From: an uncultured Rhodocyclaceae bacterium
Lineage (GTDB): Bacteria; Pseudomonadota; Gammaproteobacteria; Burkholderiales; Rhodocyclaceae
NCBI GenBank assembly: GCA_907163225.1
Contig: OU015322.1
Location: 1,223,501-1,287,500, forward strand
Length of the DNA stretch: 64,000 bases
Direction: 5' to 3'
Shown: in pieces, positions 28,154 through 36,331 of the stretch
Position numbering within the stretch: the first letter of the stretch is position 1
Layout: every line of letters begins with the position of its first letter
Notes under the pieces: model-generated
What the model saw: only the letters and a program-made list of their open reading frames with translations
Databases searched by the model: none
What the model was told of the DNA's origin: nothing
Made by a program: the position numbers and the translations under genes

Positions 28154-31069
28154 GAAGCAGGCGCGGGCGCCAGGAGCCGACAAAGTCAGCCAGGTATTTG
28201 CGCCACGCAGGATTGTGCCGGATACATCGACCAGTCCGGCATTGCCAGCTCCAGGTGCGGACAGATTCAGCTTTGGCAACCCGGCAGCCATCGGCGAAAC
28301 CAATGTGGCCGTTGTTCTTGTCTTAAGCGTATTGGTCAGGCCGCCATTTGCATTGCTTGGAACCACCAAGGCGGTACAGCTATCCGCAGCATTCGTCGTC
28401 CACCCGTTTGAACTCCAATACTGCGTCTTTGCCGGCACTGCAAGCGGCAACAGTTCGCTGCCATAAGCATTGCTCAACCACAGGCGCCCACTGCGTTCCG
28501 TTGTCGTACCTTCCACTGTCGTTGCCGGCGCTGTCTGCAGCGAGGTCACATTGTCGGCATCGGTAGCCCGAACTCTGATCACCGTTGGTGTCGTGCTAGC
28601 CGAAACAAAGGCATAGGCAGGCGCAGTCGATGTTGCAATGCCCTGCAAAAACAGTGACGCAGCGATGTTGTTTGTCGTCGCCACGAATGCACCCGGGCCG
28701 GGGTTGTTGGCCGTATCGGCAGAATCACGCGCAATCAGGGTTGTTGCCTTCGAAAAGACCGTTCCCGACCCATGGTAATTTTTCGTCGTTCCACCACTTG
28801 CATTCCGGGCGGTCACGGTGACGCTAAACGGTTGCCCAGAATAGGTAAATGCGCCTGTGGCGCAGGCTTGGGCAACTGCGGTATCAAAGTGATCCGGCAC
28901 AAAACGACCGAAATAATTGCTGGCTGCCGTATTGCCAAATTTGCAGCCCACCTTGCCGGCGCTGTCTGCGGTATTGGAAAAATCATTGGGTGACGTATTG
29001 ATGCAAACCGTGTCCGAGCCGTCCTGATACGCACTAGTGAAACTCGCATCAAACACCCCTTGCGGCTTGAAGCGAAAATAGCCGACCTCTCCATAGGTGA
29101 ACGCCGCACCACTGGCACCGTTGCCTGTGGCTGCGCTGGCAGCCGTCGAAAATGAGCCAGCCAAGCTGCCCACCTGCACCGGCATGCCGATCCACTCGAT
29201 CAGCGTCGGCGCCACCCCCGGCGTACCGGCATAACCTGGCGTACCCGTATTGGCCTCCAGCGAAAAGGCTGCGCCGGCTTTGACCACCGGACTGGCCGAG
29301 GTACTGGTGCCGGTCGAATCTGCGTTTGCATTGGCTGAAGTGATTGCGCTGAACGCAGCCGGACGGATGGCAAAGCGATCGTTCGAGCAAAGCGCGCCAT
29401 TGCTCTGGTTAAAGCGCACCCAGACATTTTGGTAGGCACTCGTATTTTGGCCTGCCGGCACGGTAAAACTGGTGGCCGATGCAGGGCGCCCGGCTGTGAA
29501 CGTAACGGTCTGGGCGGTGACACCGCTGACCGTTGCAGGCGCGGTTGTCGGACAGCGATTGACCCCTACCGCCGTGGCACTGCTACTCACCAGATCAACA
29601 CTGACAGGATTCCCCACGCCGCTATTGAAGGTGCTATCAACAGTCTTGGGCGCCCCCTTGAGTGCGACCAGGTCAAAACTCATCGCCTGGCCTGCCACCT
29701 TGGTGTACAGACGGTTGCCGGTAGCACCACAACGTGCCGGGGCGCCGCTCAGGTTGCTGCAGGCATCGAGATCGGCGGCAAAACAGCCGACATTGGGCAA
29801 GGTCATGGTGCAGGTAGCGCTACTGCCATTCCAGCACTTCACGCCATTGAGTGGAATCGAACTCAGGCCGCTCGCCCCAAGGGTGATGCTGCCACCGGGA
29901 GCCGCGGGCTGCCCGACCAAGGTGGTAGATGGCGAACCAGACGTAATGGTAAAGCCAGCCGAAGGTGTCCAGGTCATTCCGCTGCCGCTTGCCGTCAAGG
30001 TGCCCGTCAGATTGGCATTCAGCTCACTTCCCGCCGGACACGGAACGGTGCTGGAGAGGCAGCCCTTGACGCTTACATTCATGGGACAAAGGTTGCTCCC
30101 AGCGGTGTACTGGATTTCGAGATGATCAAAGGGCGGCACTGCCGGCGAACCAATGACCAGATCATAGGAAAAGGAATAGGTACCTGCCGCGGTAAAGTCG
30201 TACTCAATAGCCACCCCCGTGTCCTGATAGGTCGTACTGACCGTGCTTGGCAAACCGCTTGGACTGAGGAGTGCACAGGCGCTGTACGGGCTGGTTAGAT
30301 CCCAGAAAGTTGAATACTCGTTCGTGCAATATCGAGAAAACGTCAGCCCGCTGCGCTCCCGGAAAGATTCGACAATCGAGACGCCAGTCGGAATGCTAGT
30401 GCTGGACGGGCAGGAGGTTCCGGAAGCCGGTGGGTAGGTACCAACCACACGCTTCCCCGCCGTATCGATGTACGTGACCCCACAGCCGTTGTCGCTTCCA
30501 CCCAGAAAGGTATCGACGGCGTGATAGTAACGAACCGGGTTGGCGGCGCTGACTGCATAGCCCGAGGGAATGACCAGCGTCACGACCATGGTCACGAAAT
30601 CGTAAGGTCGTGTGTAACGATATTCGACGCTGATCTGCGGACCATTGGCAATACCGTAAAGTGCCGATGCTACCTGCACGGTACCGTTGGTAATCGGGTT
30701 GGCAGGTGTCGGCCCGGTGATCGTACGCGTGCTGTAATTGTTGGCAAGAATGAAATCCGGATTCCCAACCACATGCGATGGTCCATAAAGCCTTCCATCG
30801 GCCTGCAGAAAAATACCATTGTCAAGGCGACTACTGTTCGAAACTGGCGTCTCGATCGAATCAAACAACTGACCAGTACTGGTACCAGAGGCATTGCGGC
30901 GGATCACCTGCATTTTCGACGTATCTTCTACGTAGACTTGGAGGCCATCGGTCGTACTGGTTCCGCCCGTCGAATTCAGCTGAACGACCACGGCATTGGC
31001 GACCCCGGCAGACAATGCTGCGATACACGCGCAATACCGCAGAAAACGTGTCATTCGCTTCGTGCTCAT
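28103..31069 (-). CDS. mshQ: MshQ-like protein (DUF6701), large secreted pilus-locus protein
   Basis: 988 residues with a signal peptide (to about residue 26, LSAGVANA). The central part is rich in Ser/Thr/Gly and many Cys; the C-terminal half matches the DUF6701 domain of MshQ proteins (GVNRCPTTAPATVSGVT, VWVRFNQSNGALCSNDRFAI, FGRFVPDHFDTAV). MshQ is thought to be a pilus-tip or surface adhesin-like component, but its role is unproved. ATG 31069 has GAGGGTTGAGA in front; TTG 31075 is possible. The C-terminus reads through a degenerate repeat. Confidence 0.88.
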   Translation of the reverse strand: MSTKRMTRFLRYCACIAALSAGVANAVVVQLNSTGGTSTTDGLQVYVEDTSKMQVIRRNASGTSTGQLFDSIETPVSNSSRLDNGIFLQADGRLYGPSHVVGNPDFILANNYSTRTITGPTPANPITNGTVQVASALYGIANGPQISVEYRYTRPYDFVTMVVTLVIPSGYAVSAANPVRYYHAVDTFLGGSDNGCGVTYIDTAGKRVVGTYPPASGTSCPSSTSIPTGVSIVESFRERSGLTFSRYCTNEYSTFWDLTSPYSACALLSPSGLPSTVSTTYQDTGVAIEYDFTAAGTYSFSYDLVIGSPAVPPFDHLEIQYTAGSNLCPMNVSVKGCLSSTVPCPAGSELNANLTGTLTASGSGMTWTPSAGFTITSGSPSTTLVGQPAAPGGSITLGASGLSSIPLNGVKCWNGSSATCTMTLPNVGCFAADLDACSNLSGAPARCGATGNRLYTKVAGQAMSFDLVALKGAPKTVDSTFNSGVGNPVSVDLVSSSATAVGVNRCPTTAPATVSGVTAQTVTFTAGRPASATSFTVPAGQNTSAYQNVWVRFNQSNGALCSNDRFAIRPAAFSAITSANANADSTGTSTSASPVVKAGAAFSLEANTGTPGYAGTPGVAPTLIEWIGMPVQVGSLAGSFSTAASAATGNGASGAAFTYGEVGYFRFKPQGVFDASFTSAYQDGSDTVCINTSPNDFSNTADSAGKVGCKFGNTAASNYFGRFVPDHFDTAVAQACATGAFTYSGQPFSVTVTARNASGGTTKNYHGSGTVFSKATTLIARDSADTANNPGPGAFVATTNNIAASLFLQGIATSTAPAYAFVSASTTPTVIRVRATDADNVTSLQTAPATTVEGTTTERSGRLWLSNAYGSELLPLAVPAKTQYWSSNGWTTNAADSCTALVVPSNANGGLTNTLKTRTTATLVSPMAAGLPKLNLSAPGAGNAGLVDVSGTILRGANTWLTLSAPGARACFGSCGPRSPVIYFRENY

Positions 31070-31099
31070 TCTCAACCCTCTTTTCGGCGCCCAATAAAA

Positions 31100-31642
31100 T
31101 CAACAGCCATAAGGCGCGCTCGTAATCGTGGCATCCCGGCACTTCTCCAACGTCACTTCAACCCGGCGTTCGATCCCTGGCGCCTTGACACCAGTGGCTG
31201 TTGCAAGCGAAGCGATGCGGTAAACGCGAATCTGCCGCGCCCCTTCGGTGTAATCGTTGCTCGTGCAAGCAACAAGCAAGGTATGGCCCGGGATGGTCGG
31301 CGCGCCATTGACACAAGCCGGCAAACCGGCGTTCTGGGCATTCGGATCGAGCTGGAACATCCCCCATTCCGCCCCCGTCCGCGCTGCCTGATAGGCCCGT
31401 GCGCCGCCGATGTCGGCCGCCTGATTCACATGGGCTGTTGAAACAATATTGGCAATCGCGGCTGCCAGCACGGCCATCAACAGCAACAGGAAAATGCCGG
31501 TAATGATTGAAACGCCGCGCTGCTGCCCGGGAGGGGCTATCCCGAAATTCCGCACCCGCAAAGTACGTCCTGCGCCGCAAAGAAGGCACCCGGAGGGAAC
31601 TGGCCGCGGTCGACCGGAAAAAACGGGCAAATTTGAAATCAT
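31100..31642 (-). CDS. mshP: MSHA minor component MshP with repeat-encoded N-terminal extension
   Basis: 180 residues. The family core begins at RG-VSIITGIFLLLLMAVLAA (residues 42-61), a pilin-like hydrophobic helix. The 42 residues before it are unusual: about the first 14 (MISNLPVFSGRPRP) are encoded by a copy of the dispersed repeat. ATG 31642 overlaps the mshO stop as ATGA, which supports this start and shows that the repeat sits directly after the start codon. Such a long, Pro/Cys-containing leader is not normal for this family; a later non-ATG start cannot be excluded. Confidence 0.85.
   Translation of the reverse strand: MISNLPVFSGRPRPVPSGCLLCGAGRTLRVRNFGIAPPGQQRGVSIITGIFLLLLMAVLAAAIANIVSTAHVNQAADIGGARAYQAARTGAEWGMFQLDPNAQNAGLPACVNGAPTIPGHTLLVACTSNDYTEGARQIRVYRIASLATATGVKAPGIERRVEVTLEKCRDATITSAPYGC
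31605..31641 (-). repeat. Dispersed GTTGACCG repeat at the start of mshP
   Basis: On the minus strand: GATTTCAAATTTGCCCG, a T-tract, then CCGGTCGACCGCGG. It begins one base after the A of the mshP start codon and is translated as the protein's N-terminus. Confidence 0.8.
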
Positions 31643-32544
31643 GGCGTGTTCAGTACAGCGACCTGATGGAGCAATTCAACTGTCTCGCCATTTTTGCTCA
31701 GTGACAGACGCAGGACGACGAGCCCATTTCGCTGCAAAACTGCTGGGGTGTAGGAAAAAGTGCAATTGGTGACGTTCTCTGCCAGCACGGAAACACTGCC
31801 ACCCAACGCAGCGAAACTGATCGGCTGTGCAGGCTGGAATCCATATCCCGAGCGCCGCAACAAGCGGTTGCCCGAACATTCGTAAGTCACCGGTGTGCCG
31901 ACAATCTGAAAGCGATTACTCGGAGAGGCCAGCGGAAACTGGGTTCCGCCCGGCGCAAAGGTGACCGTACTCAGGCCCGCACCGGCCGTCACTGCCCGAC
32001 GACTGGAGGCTGCCTCATAGACATCGGAACCCGGCTGCCCCAGGTTGAAGATGACCAGTTGATCGCCGGCCACTACCGTCACGGCGGGGCCAAGCACATC
32101 GAAGCTGCTGTCGGCGCTGCTGCCAAAATCCAGCACGTTCCCCGTACCGGTCGAGCTGAGTTCTGCGCGGTAGCGGCCTGCATCGTGTATCGGCACAAAC
32201 TCTAGCAAGCTGGCGGATGCATTTCGCACGCTGTTGGGCAAGGCCGATTGCAGGTCGCGCGCAATCCGCCGCAAGGCCGTATCGGCAGCATCGGACAACT
32301 CGGCACGGTTGCTGACATCGATGTAGGCGTTCACCTGATTGCGCCCGAACATGGCCATCATGGAAACGACAATGCCCGTGATCACAATCGAAATGATCAT
32401 TTCGATCAGCGTGAACCCGCGGCCATGGCGGCTACAGGATGTGCCACGGCCATAGAGACAACGGTTGACCCCACGACCATAGAGACAACGGCTGGCCCTA
32501 GGGTCAACCGGGAAAATCGGGGAAAAATCAGTAGCGCGGCGCAT
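31639..32544 (-). CDS. mshO: MSHA minor pilin MshO with 43-residue repeat-bearing leader
   Basis: Prepilin-type protein, 301 residues. The cleavage motif is G43 before FTLIEMIISIVITGIVVSM, the methylated N-terminal helix of a pilin. Type IV prepilin leaders are usually 5-20 residues, but here it is 43 long and contains CLYGRG twice plus CSRHGRG, from tandem repeat DNA. ATG 32544 lies within the 3' end of mshD and has no ribosome-binding site; I see no better in-frame start before the cleavage site. Downstream it is a normal PulJ/MshO-like pseudopilin. Confidence 0.88.
   Translation of the reverse strand: MRRATDFSPIFPVDPRASRCLYGRGVNRCLYGRGTSCSRHGRGFTLIEMIISIVITGIVVSMMAMFGRNQVNAYIDVSNRAELSDAADTALRRIARDLQSALPNSVRNASASLLEFVPIHDAGRYRAELSSTGTGNVLDFGSSADSSFDVLGPAVTVVAGDQLVIFNLGQPGSDVYEAASSRRAVTAGAGLSTVTFAPGGTQFPLASPSNRFQIVGTPVTYECSGNRLLRRSGYGFQPAQPISFAALGGSVSVLAENVTNCTFSYTPAVLQRNGLVVLRLSLSKNGETVELLHQVAVLNTP
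32448..32527 (-). repeat. Dispersed GTTGACCG repeat, long form with tandem partial units
   Basis: Two units CACGRCCATAGAGACAACGG in tandem (32445-32471 and 32472-32497), the second followed by CTGGCCCTAGGGTCAACCGG and an A-tract. The extension matches the copy at 2724-2780. The DNA is translated within the MshO leader; a third, weaker unit overlaps the prepilin cleavage site. Confidence 0.8.
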
Positions 32545-33106
32545 AGCGGAATCGATAGCCCGTCAGGGCAAATGAATCACGACCGGCGCAAGCCGCCGAC
32601 GGTGCAACGGACCGACAGACCGTCACGGTAATAGCCACGGCTGCATCGCTGGCCAAAGTAAAACTCGCCCCCACCTCGACGATCGCCACCTCGGCACGAT
32701 AGCCGGCAATGAGACTGGTGCCGTTGGGATCGGCAATACTCTCCGTCACAAAGCCGCCATAGTCCCGGACATTGTCGAAAAATTGGCCCGTGCTCCCATT
32801 CCTGGTCTCGGTATTCGGCGTCGGGCCGCTGCTGTTTTGCGGATTGCTGGCGCAACCGGCATACGACAAGGCCGTCGCGGCATTGGCATCTTCAGGATCG
32901 CACCAGGTAAACGGCTGATGCTCAATTTCATTGAGCAGCGATTCAGCAATCGCCACGAACTGCTTGGTGACCATCGGATCGGCGCTGGATCGGATCGACG
33001 GATTCATCACTGAAACCAGTCCGATCACGCCAACACTGACAATGACGATGAACATGATCTGTTCAATCAGCGTAATGCCACTTTGCCGGAGCGGACTAAT
33101 GGACAT
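32528..33106 (-). CDS. mshD: MSHA minor pilin MshD
   Basis: Prepilin-like protein, 192 residues, with leader MSISPLRQSG and hydrophobic helix ITLIEQIMFIVIVSVGVIG; note I instead of F after the cleavage Gly. Several Cys pairs lie in the C-terminal part (CDPEDANAATALSYAGC and CRSVAPSAAC). ATG 33106 overlaps the end of mshC by 11 bases. A longer open frame upstream lies within mshC and is not used. Confidence 0.88.
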   Translation of the reverse strand: MSISPLRQSGITLIEQIMFIVIVSVGVIGLVSVMNPSIRSSADPMVTKQFVAIAESLLNEIEHQPFTWCDPEDANAATALSYAGCASNPQNSSGPTPNTETRNGSTGQFFDNVRDYGGFVTESIADPNGTSLIAGYRAEVAIVEVGASFTLASDAAVAITVTVCRSVAPSAACAGRDSFALTGYRFRYAPRY

Positions 33107-33566
33107 AACCGGTTTCCGCTTCGAGCGTGATGGCCAGCGCGGCAGGCAGGCCGGAAACATTGATCGTCGTGCCACTGCCCGGCCGTCCGGCAGCATCGAA
33201 AATGATGCTGGCTGGCAAGGTAGCAAAGCTGGTGCCGCCCGTCGCCGTCACCACCAGCGCATTTGAGTTCGGCCCGATCAAGGTACTGCCAGCCGTGCAA
33301 TCCGCAGCGCCATTGACGTTTGAGATGCGAAACGACACCTGCGCCGGCGGCGTCGAAAAACTGGCACAAACCGTGCGTCGACTAGCAATGGCGGATTTTT
33401 GTGCATAGCGCAATCCAGCCACTACCTGATCGCGAAAACCGCGCTCGTCGAAACCGGAACTACCGTTCCATTTCGGGATGATGACGACGGCCAGAATACC
33501 GATCAACAGCATCGTGACGACAAGCTCGATCAGGGTAAAACCGCTGATCTTGACGCCATAAGGCAA
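33096..33566 (-). CDS. mshC: MSHA minor pilin MshC
   Basis: GspH/FimT-like prepilin. The cleavage site is SG before FTLIELVVTMLLIGILAVVI. I place the start at TTG 33566, which gives a short leader (LPYGVKISG) and has GAGG seven bases upstream; that GAGG lies inside the hairpin that ends mshA. The longer version from GTG 33617 would start inside mshA, lacks a ribosome-binding site, and would translate through the hairpin. A Cys pair lies in the C-terminal part. Confidence 0.8.
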   Translation of the reverse strand: MPYGVKISGFTLIELVVTMLLIGILAVVIIPKWNGSSGFDERGFRDQVVAGLRYAQKSAIASRRTVCASFSTPPAQVSFRISNVNGAADCTAGSTLIGPNSNALVVTATGGTSFATLPASIIFDAAGRPGSGTTINVSGLPAALAITLEAETGYVH

Positions 33567-33591
33567 AAACCCGCCTCGTGGCGGGTTTTTT
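33565..33591 (-). terminator. Terminator/attenuator hairpin between mshA and mshC
   Basis: Minus strand: AAAAAACCCGCC-ACGA-GGCGGGTTTTT, an 11-bp stem with a 4-base loop and T-run, directly after the mshA stop (33607). Downstream pilus genes must be read past it, so it likely works as a partial terminator that gives more mshA than mshC-Q mRNA. It also contains the likely mshC ribosome-binding site. Confidence 0.75.
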
Positions 33592-33606
33592 CGGAATGGG
33601 CCAAGC

Positions 33607-34014
33607 TTATTGGGCACAAATAACAGTGGCCGATGCCGCGGTTCCCTTGGTCGGGGTCACGGTACAGGTTGCAGCAGAGCCATCATTCAAGACAACGGAA
33701 CAGTCCATCACGCCGCTCTGGGCAAACGTGTAGCCAGTGGCTGGCAACGGCGTCTGCATGATCTTGTTCAGTTCAGTCAAGGTGCAAGGCGTTGCCGAAG
33801 TATATGCAACGCCCTTGGCGGAATTTGCCTTCCTTGCAGCGTAGTTTATCGAGGCAGCCGAGGAAATCCCACCGGCGACCCCGGCGGCGGCAGCGGTACT
33901 TGCTTCAGAGGTCAAATCAACAAACTTTGGCAAAGCCGTCGCCGCCAGAATGCCGAGAATGACAATGACAACGACCAGTTCGATCAGCGTAAAACCCTTT
34001 TGCATAGCCTTCAT
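33607..34014 (-). CDS. mshA: MSHA-type major pilin candidate
   Basis: Type IVa pilin, 135 residues, with short leader MKAMQKG and helix FTLIELVVVIVILGILAATALPKF; the +5 Glu is present. The C-terminal region holds the disulfide-type Cys (TPCTLTEL and DCSVVLND, plus CTVTPT and VICAQ). ATG 34014 follows AGGAG by 7 bases, a strong site. Its position before a partial terminator and its small size suggest that it is the main subunit. It is next to a second, larger pilin gene. Confidence 0.9.
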   Translation of the reverse strand: MKAMQKGFTLIELVVVIVILGILAATALPKFVDLTSEASTAAAAGVAGGISSAASINYAARKANSAKGVAYTSATPCTLTELNKIMQTPLPATGYTFAQSGVMDCSVVLNDGSAATCTVTPTKGTAASATVICAQ

Positions 34015-34038
34015 AGCAAACTCCTAAAAATTAAAAAA

Positions 34039-34644
34039 TCAACATCCATCTGTGGACAATCCGCTGATCGTTGCTGCCTGATTGGCAACCGGCGGTTGGG
34101 TATAAGTAAAGAAACAAGTAGCTGGCGTTGTTGCACCAATCACACCAAACCTGGCCACGCCGCCGGCGACCGTGTAGGTATAACCTTCAGCCTGCAAATC
34201 GGCGGCCGAGGGGTTGAAAATACCGGTGAGGCCGGCCATCGATAGAATGCCGGCCGTTCCGACTGCGGTGACTGCGGGGTAGGCAAAAACCATATTAACC
34301 AGCCCGCTCTCGGTACAAACCGTTCCAAGTGCCCCGGTTACGTTATCCGCCGTGCCGCCGCCGGCACAGGCAGCCGTATCGGCAATGCCGGCCCGCGAAA
34401 ATGCCGTGGCATGAACCAGCGCCGAAGCCGCAGAAACGCTGCCACGCGCTGCCTGCAATTTCGCGATACGTGCGTCACGCTGCAGATTGACAAAGCGGGG
34501 CAAGGCCACGGCGGCCAGGATCCCGAGAATGATGATAACAACGATCAGCTCGATCAAAGTAAAACCGAGCTGGCCGCGTCTGTCGAAAATGGATTTTTTG
34601 TTCATATCTTCAATATCGGCTGAGAATTTTAATACTTTAGACAT
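34039..34644 (-). CDS. mshB: MSHA-type pilin, MshB-like, with 27-residue leader
   Basis: Prepilin of 201 residues. The helix FTLIELIVVIIILGILAAVALPRF follows a Gly at about residue 27. I chose ATG 34644 because AGAAGGAGG stands at the right distance; it gives the leader MSKVLKFSADIEDMNKKSIF-DRRGQLG, long for a type IVa pilin. The internal ATG 34605 (MNKKSIF) gives a more usual leader but lacks a good site. The mature part has Cys in TAACAGGG, TVCTESG and CFFTY. Confidence 0.88.
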   Translation of the reverse strand: MSKVLKFSADIEDMNKKSIFDRRGQLGFTLIELIVVIIILGILAAVALPRFVNLQRDARIAKLQAARGSVSAASALVHATAFSRAGIADTAACAGGGTADNVTGALGTVCTESGLVNMVFAYPAVTAVGTAGILSMAGLTGIFNPSAADLQAEGYTYTVAGGVARFGVIGATTPATCFFTYTQPPVANQAATISGLSTDGC

Positions 34645-34665
34645 ATCAACCCTCCTTCTCAAGTT

Positions 34666-35094
34666 TTATTTTTGCTGATCTTCAAGTCGCAACAGGCCAA
34701 CCCCTGCAACGACTGCTCGTTGGCTATCAACATTGACGTCTCTACTCAGGCGGAATCTCGCGCGATGCCCATCGCGAAACACGTAAACCAAGGTTCTGGT
34801 CTGGCGGTCGAAATACCAGACAGTCTTTTGTTCGGGCGCCCGATTCAGTTCGCCCACATAGCTTGCCGGCCGATTCGCCACCCAATCGATCGGGTTTTCG
34901 CTCTTCGGCAGCACCCCGCCAAAGGCTTCGCGATGCGCCACAACCTCGATCAAGCCCATCCGTATCGCCGCGACATCACCCTGAAACGCAGCTTCTTCCA
35001 GTTGACCGCGGATCCCATCCAGCGCCCGTAGCAGCACCAGACCGAGAACACTGATCAGGACGACAGCAACTGCAAATTCGAAATAGCGCCGCAT
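34666..35094 (-). CDS. mshF: MshF-like pilus assembly protein
   Basis: 142 residues with one N-terminal hydrophobic helix (YFEFAVAVVLISVLGLVLLRAL) resembling a pilin helix without the Gly-Phe cleavage motif. The rest is soluble and periplasmic, with WVANRPASYVGEL and KTVWYFDRQTRTLVYVF. Position between mshG and the pilin genes matches mshF of Vibrio. Function in the family is unknown. Confidence 0.75.
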   Translation of the reverse strand: MRRYFEFAVAVVLISVLGLVLLRALDGIRGQLEEAAFQGDVAAIRMGLIEVVAHREAFGGVLPKSENPIDWVANRPASYVGELNRAPEQKTVWYFDRQTRTLVYVFRDGHRARFRLSRDVNVDSQRAVVAGVGLLRLEDQQK

Positions 35095-35101
35095 GGCCGC
35101 G

Positions 35102-36325
35102 TTATCGCTTGACGGCGACTTTGCCCAAATCCCACATCGGCAGGAATATTCCCAGCGCCAACACCAGGACGAGTGCGCCGAGGCAAATGATCAGAATTGG
35201 CTCGATCTGCTGGCCCAGCGTCTTCAGCTCGTATTCGACTTCGCGCTGATACATTTGACCGACTTCTTCCAGCATGTCATCCAGCGCCCCCGATTCCTCA
35301 CCGACTGAAATCATCTGCAGCACGACCGGCGAGAAAAACCCGGAAGCAATGGCGGAGCGCACCACGCTTTCGCCGCGCTCCACCGTATCGCGCATCCCCT
35401 CGATCTTGGCGGCGATGTAGCTGTTGTCCACGGTTTGCGACGAGTTGGTCAGCGCCTGCATGACTGGCACGCCGCTACGCATGCCCAGCGCGAAGCTGCG
35501 CGCGAAACGGGCCATCGCGGCCTTGCGGACAATTTTTCCGGCAATCGGAAAGCGCAGCAAACTCGCCTCCCATTGCATGCGCCCGGCCGCGGTTCCCACC
35601 CAGGTACGAAATGCCAATACGGCAACGATGGCGCCAACCAGCATGGCTGGCCACCAGGCCACCATGAAATTGGAAAAGCCGAGCAGAATCCTCGTCATCA
35701 GCGGCAATTCGGCGCCAAAGCCCTGAAATACCTTGGCGAACGCCGGAATGACGAACAGATTGACCACCACGATGGCTGCCGCCATCGCCATCACCACAAA
35801 CATCGGGTAGCGCAGGGCCGATTTGACCTGCTCGCGCATGAAACGCTCGAATTCAAGGTGATCGAACAGACGCAGGAATATCTCGTCGAGCAGTCCGGTT
35901 GCTTCGCCGACCCGAACCATGGAAATGTAGAAGGGGTTGAACACCTTGGGATGACGCGCCAGCGAAACCGACAATTCGCGCCCGGCCTCCAGGCTCTCGC
36001 GCACATCGCGAATCACTTCCTTCATGGCCGGATTGGTCGCCGACTCCTGCAGGCCGGTCAGAGCGCGCATGATCGGCACCCCTGCCTTGAGCAAGGTGTG
36101 AATCTGCCGCGAAAAAAGCAGGATATCGACGTGCTCGACCTTGGGTTTGAACAGCGTCAAGCCGACATCGCCAGACTTTGCCTTCGCCGCCGTCTCGGTG
36201 ATTGAGATCGGCGTAATGCCACGTCCGAACAGGGCATCGGCCACGCCGCCCGACGATGCGCCTTCCAGCACGCCCTCGATCAGGTTGCCGCCACCATCCC
36301 GTCCCTTGTAGGCAAAATTGGCCAC
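35102..36325 (-). CDS. mshG: MSHA biogenesis inner-membrane platform protein MshG (PilC/GspF-like)
   Basis: 407 residues with two GspF domains (about 70-190 and 270-395) and three membrane helices (about 170-190, 220-240, 375-395). Signature segments: DILLFSRQIHTLLKAGVPIM and FARSFALGMRSGVPVMQAL, and the end ALVLVLALGIFLPMWDLGKV. It couples the MshE ATPase to pilin insertion. The gap to mshE is 6 bases. Confidence 0.95.
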   Translation of the reverse strand: MANFAYKGRDGGGNLIEGVLEGASSGGVADALFGRGITPISITETAAKAKSGDVGLTLFKPKVEHVDILLFSRQIHTLLKAGVPIMRALTGLQESATNPAMKEVIRDVRESLEAGRELSVSLARHPKVFNPFYISMVRVGEATGLLDEIFLRLFDHLEFERFMREQVKSALRYPMFVVMAMAAAIVVVNLFVIPAFAKVFQGFGAELPLMTRILLGFSNFMVAWWPAMLVGAIVAVLAFRTWVGTAAGRMQWEASLLRFPIAGKIVRKAAMARFARSFALGMRSGVPVMQALTNSSQTVDNSYIAAKIEGMRDTVERGESVVRSAIASGFFSPVVLQMISVGEESGALDDMLEEVGQMYQREVEYELKTLGQQIEPILIICLGALVLVLALGIFLPMWDLGKVAVKR

Positions 36326-36331
36326 CCTGGC

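Noticed and set aside
32445-32500. Tandem units that could suggest a CRISPR array
   Set aside because: Units are directly adjacent without spacers and form part of a dispersed repeat; no cas genes nearby.
33567-33617. Long form of MshC from GTG 33617
   Set aside because: It would start inside mshA without a ribosome-binding site and translate through the terminator hairpin.
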